Source: Bacteroidota bacterium
GTDB taxonomy: Bacteria > Bacteroidota > Ignavibacteria > Ignavibacteriales > Melioribacteraceae
DNA: 35,328 nt
Assembly: GCA_021801605.1 (NCBI GenBank)
Contig: JAJYXU010000153.1
Location: forward strand, 1 to 35,328
Direction of reading: 5' to 3'
Position numbers and translations under genes: made by a program. Numbering within the stretch: the first letter of the stretch is position 1; every line of letters begins with the position of its first letter. The notes under the pieces were generated by a model. It did no database searches. It had not been told where the DNA came from and saw only the letters and a list, made by a program, of their open reading frames with translations. Shown in pieces: positions 33,537 to 35,328 of this stretch.

Positions 33537-34901
33537 ATGAAAAACTTTTACAAACTGTTTTTTACTGTTGCTATTCTTTTGTCTTCTATAAAAATAGAAT
33601 ACGCACAGACTAATTCAATCGTTCGTGATGCTAAAATATCAGAGATGATAAAAGAAATCTCATCTGCAAATCTAGAAAGCAATGTGCGAAAGATGGTAAG
33701 CTTTGGAACACGTCATACATTAAGTACACGCAGCGATAAAGAAAAGGGAATTGGCGCCGCATGCAATTGGGTTAAAGCCGAATTTGAAAAATTTGCTAAA
33801 GAATCCAACGGAAGATTGGATGTTAAGCTGGATTCTCTAACCTTAGAACCTGATGGGAGAAGAATTGTTAGAAAAACATTGTTGACAAATGTAATGGCTA
33901 CACTTAAAGGAACTGATGTAAATGATAAAAGAATTTTTATCGTAAGCGGCCATCTCGATTCCCGCAACGGTGAAGCAAACGATTCTACGGGATTGGCGCC
34001 CGGTGCAAATGATGATGCTTCCGGTGTTTCCGCAGTTTTAGAATTAGCACGCGTTATGAGCAAACACAGCTTTCCTTCAACAATAATTTTTGTTGCTGTC
34101 TCCGGAGAAGAACAAGGACTGAACGGTTCAACCTTTCTTGCAAAGAAAGCTAAAGAACAAAACTGGGAAATTGTTGCTATGCTCAACAATGATATGATCG
34201 GCAACAGTCATTCCAGCGAAACAAACCTTAACGACAATATGCAAGTGCGTATCTTTAGTGAAGGAATTCCATTATTAGAAACCGACGAGATGAAAAATAT
34301 TCGTCAATCTACAAATGCTGAAAACGACGGCAGATCGAGACAGCTTGCGCGATATATAAAAGAAGTTGGAGAACGTTACGTTGATCAGCTTGAAGTAAAA
34401 CTTGTTTACCGTAACGATAGATTTCTGCGAGGCGGCGACCACACTCCGTTTAACCGTCAAGGTTTTACAGCGGTACGCTTCTGTGAAATGAATGAAAATT
34501 ATGAACATCAGCATCAAGACATACGCGAAGAGAACGGAATTAAATATGGCGACCTGCCTGAATTTGTAGATTTTGAATACGCTAAAAAAATTACATCTGT
34601 TAATCTTGCCGTGTTAGCAAGTTTGGTGTCTGCGCCACAAGTTCCGCAAAATGTAGGAATAGTTGTAAGCGGAGTGACTAACTCAACTACATTAAAATGG
34701 AAAATACCTCAAGGCGAAGCTTCGCACGGATATTTTGTAATGATGCGCGAGACATATCAGCCGGTCTGGGAGAAAAAATTCTTTACAGATAAAACTGAAA
34801 TCACTTTGCCTTATTCGAAAGATAATTACTTCTTTGCAGTTCAGTCAGTAGATGAAGAAGGGCATGAGAGTCTTCCTGTTTGGCCTGTGCCGGTTAGATA
34901 A
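33537..34901 (+). CDS. Secreted M28 family zinc metallopeptidase with C-terminal Fn3-like domain
   Basis: 454 residues, preceded by AAGGAG. A signal peptide ends 'EYAQ'. The M28 domain (~45-355) shows the co-catalytic zinc ligands: 'SGHLDSR' (His139, Asp141), 'PGANDDASG' (Asp159), 'VSGEEQG' (Glu191/Glu192), 'NNDMIGN' (Asp219) and a late His in 'YEHQHQD'. Residues ~365-450 form an Fn3-like beta-sandwich ('TLKWKIPQGEASHGYFVMMRE'). The family comprises aminopeptidases and carboxypeptidases, here probably periplasmic or extracellular. There is no T9SS sorting domain. A MITE-like element lies ~100 bp upstream. A possible promoter box TATTTTG lies at 33485-33491. Confidence 0.9.
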   Translation: MKNFYKLFFTVAILLSSIKIEYAQTNSIVRDAKISEMIKEISSANLESNVRKMVSFGTRHTLSTRSDKEKGIGAACNWVKAEFEKFAKESNGRLDVKLDSLTLEPDGRRIVRKTLLTNVMATLKGTDVNDKRIFIVSGHLDSRNGEANDSTGLAPGANDDASGVSAVLELARVMSKHSFPSTIIFVAVSGEEQGLNGSTFLAKKAKEQNWEIVAMLNNDMIGNSHSSETNLNDNMQVRIFSEGIPLLETDEMKNIRQSTNAENDGRSRQLARYIKEVGERYVDQLEVKLVYRNDRFLRGGDHTPFNRQGFTAVRFCEMNENYEHQHQDIREENGIKYGDLPEFVDFEYAKKITSVNLAVLASLVSAPQVPQNVGIVVSGVTNSTTLKWKIPQGEASHGYFVMMRETYQPVWEKKFFTDKTEITLPYSKDNYFFAVQSVDEEGHESLPVWPVPVR

Positions 34902-34910
34902 AATTTTATA

Positions 34911-34988
34911 GAACACGGATTACGCGGATTCGGCAGATATACACGGATTGATCTGTGCAAATCCGTTTAATCCGTGTCATCCGCGTGC
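34911..34988. repeat. Iterated inverted repeat (ATCCGTGT/ATCCGCGT units) between convergent genes
   Basis: The units ACACGGAT, ACGCGGAT, ACACGGAT and then ATCCGTTT, ATCCGTGT, ATCCGCGT form an imperfect palindrome filling the gap between the peptidase and msrA. It can fold as a hairpin and may end both transcripts. Repeats of this wording occur in many bacterial genomes. Confidence 0.55.
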
Positions 34989-35328
34989 TATTCTTTTATT
35001 TTCTCCGCGAAAACTTTTTTGAATTTATCCAGTTTGGGCGTAATTACAAAACTGCAGTACGGCTGGCTTCCATTTTTGTTGTAATAATCTTGATGATAAT
35101 CTTCCGCCTTGTAAAATTTTTTAAATGGAACAATCTCTGTTACAATTGGATCGTTCCAAATTTCTTCGGAATCAAGTTCGCGCTTGTACTTTTCAGCGAG
35201 CTGCTTTTGTTCATCGTTATGGTAAAAAATTGCCGAACGGTATTGAGTGCCGGAATCGTTGCCTTGACGGTTGAGTGTGGTTGGATCTTGCGTTTTCCAG
35301 AACACTTCCAATAATTCTTTGAAAGAAA
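34988..35328 (-). CDS. msrA: Peptide methionine sulfoxide reductase A (5' partial)
   Basis: The frame is open to the right window edge, so only the C-terminal ~113 residues of a protein normally ~170-210 long are seen. The match is distinctive: 'ELLEVFWKTQDPTTLNRQGNDSGTQYRSAIFYH', then 'FYKAEDYHQDYYNKN'. MsrA reduces the S-epimer of methionine sulfoxide in oxidised proteins with thioredoxin as donor. The catalytic GCFW cysteine lies outside the window, so activity and any signal peptide cannot be judged. The apparent start at 35311 is an internal TTG. It is convergent with the M28 peptidase gene. Confidence 0.93.
   Translation of the reverse strand, partial: SFKELLEVFWKTQDPTTLNRQGNDSGTQYRSAIFYHNDEQKQLAEKYKRELDSEEIWNDPIVTEIVPFKKFYKAEDYHQDYYNKNGSQPYCSFVITPKLDKFKKVFAEKIKE

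Noticed and set aside
33713-34204. 163-codon minus-strand frame inside the M28 peptidase gene
   Set aside because: It is antisense to the zinc-ligand region of a well-supported gene, and its composition is explained by the codons of that gene.
34955-35314. 119-codon plus-strand frame at the right edge
   Set aside because: It is antisense to msrA, whose minus-strand reading has a distinctive family match.
1-35328. CRISPR array, prophage or complete insertion sequence
   Set aside because: No regularly spaced repeats, phage structural genes or full transposase were found; mobile traces are limited to short palindromic elements and one remnant.

Overview
The window looks like a chromosomal segment from an AT-rich member of the Ignavibacteria (Bacteroidota/Chlorobi side of the tree). 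The assignment rests on sequence character, not on a database search: C-terminal type IX secretion (T9SS) sorting domains of the 'NYPNPFNPTT' kind, a PorV/PorQ-type outer-membrane protein, a TonB receptor with an N-terminal carboxypeptidase-like domain, many signal peptides ending in 'AQ', and low GC.

Layout. (1) 1-10976, plus strand: surface and secretion region. A 5'-truncated GHL10-type glycoside hydrolase with a T9SS tail is followed by a 148-bp MITE-like element, then a tight run of TonB-dependent receptor, secreted Fn3/T9SS-like protein, PorV/PorQ barrel and IPT/TIG lipoprotein, and then a T9SS propeller-like protein ending at a strong hairpin. (2) 11384-19353, plus strand: a compact metabolic cassette of a two-part GT2 glycosyltransferase, a DUF4922/GalT-like phosphorylase-transferase, a YdiJ/GlcD-type FAD/Fe-S oxidoreductase, an alpha-oxoamine-synthase-like PLP enzyme and, after a second palindromic element, diaminopimelate decarboxylase. 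A remnant of a MurU-like nucleotidyltransferase follows. (3) 19800-24807: secreted CocE-type hydrolase, small outer-membrane barrel, YhcH/YiaL-type sugar protein, FKBP isomerase (minus) and a DUF1028-TPR protein. (4) 24853-28654, minus strand: MFS transporter, a NapH-NapG-like fused polyferredoxin, and a Tat-exported DUF362 protein, probably an electron-transfer operon. (5) 28745-32160: a small polytopic membrane protein with a hotdog thioesterase (plus), then a GT2 and a GT4-polysaccharide deacetylase fusion (minus). (6) 32369-35328: a transposase/integrase remnant lying against tRNA-Asn(GTT), a cold-shock gene with a hairpin overlapping its ribosome binding site, the second MITE-like copy in inverse orientation, a secreted M28 peptidase, and a 5'-truncated msrA at the right edge.

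How the parts fit together. The first region resembles a dedicated module in which a receptor, a PorV-like shuttle and T9SS cargo are made together. The second pairs sugar transfer with sugar-phosphate chemistry, flavin oxidation and PLP chemistry, and I do not recognise a described pathway for it. Two inverse copies of a short element with clean 4-bp target duplications bracket about 31 kb. I saw no CRISPR array, no phage module and no complete insertion sequence.
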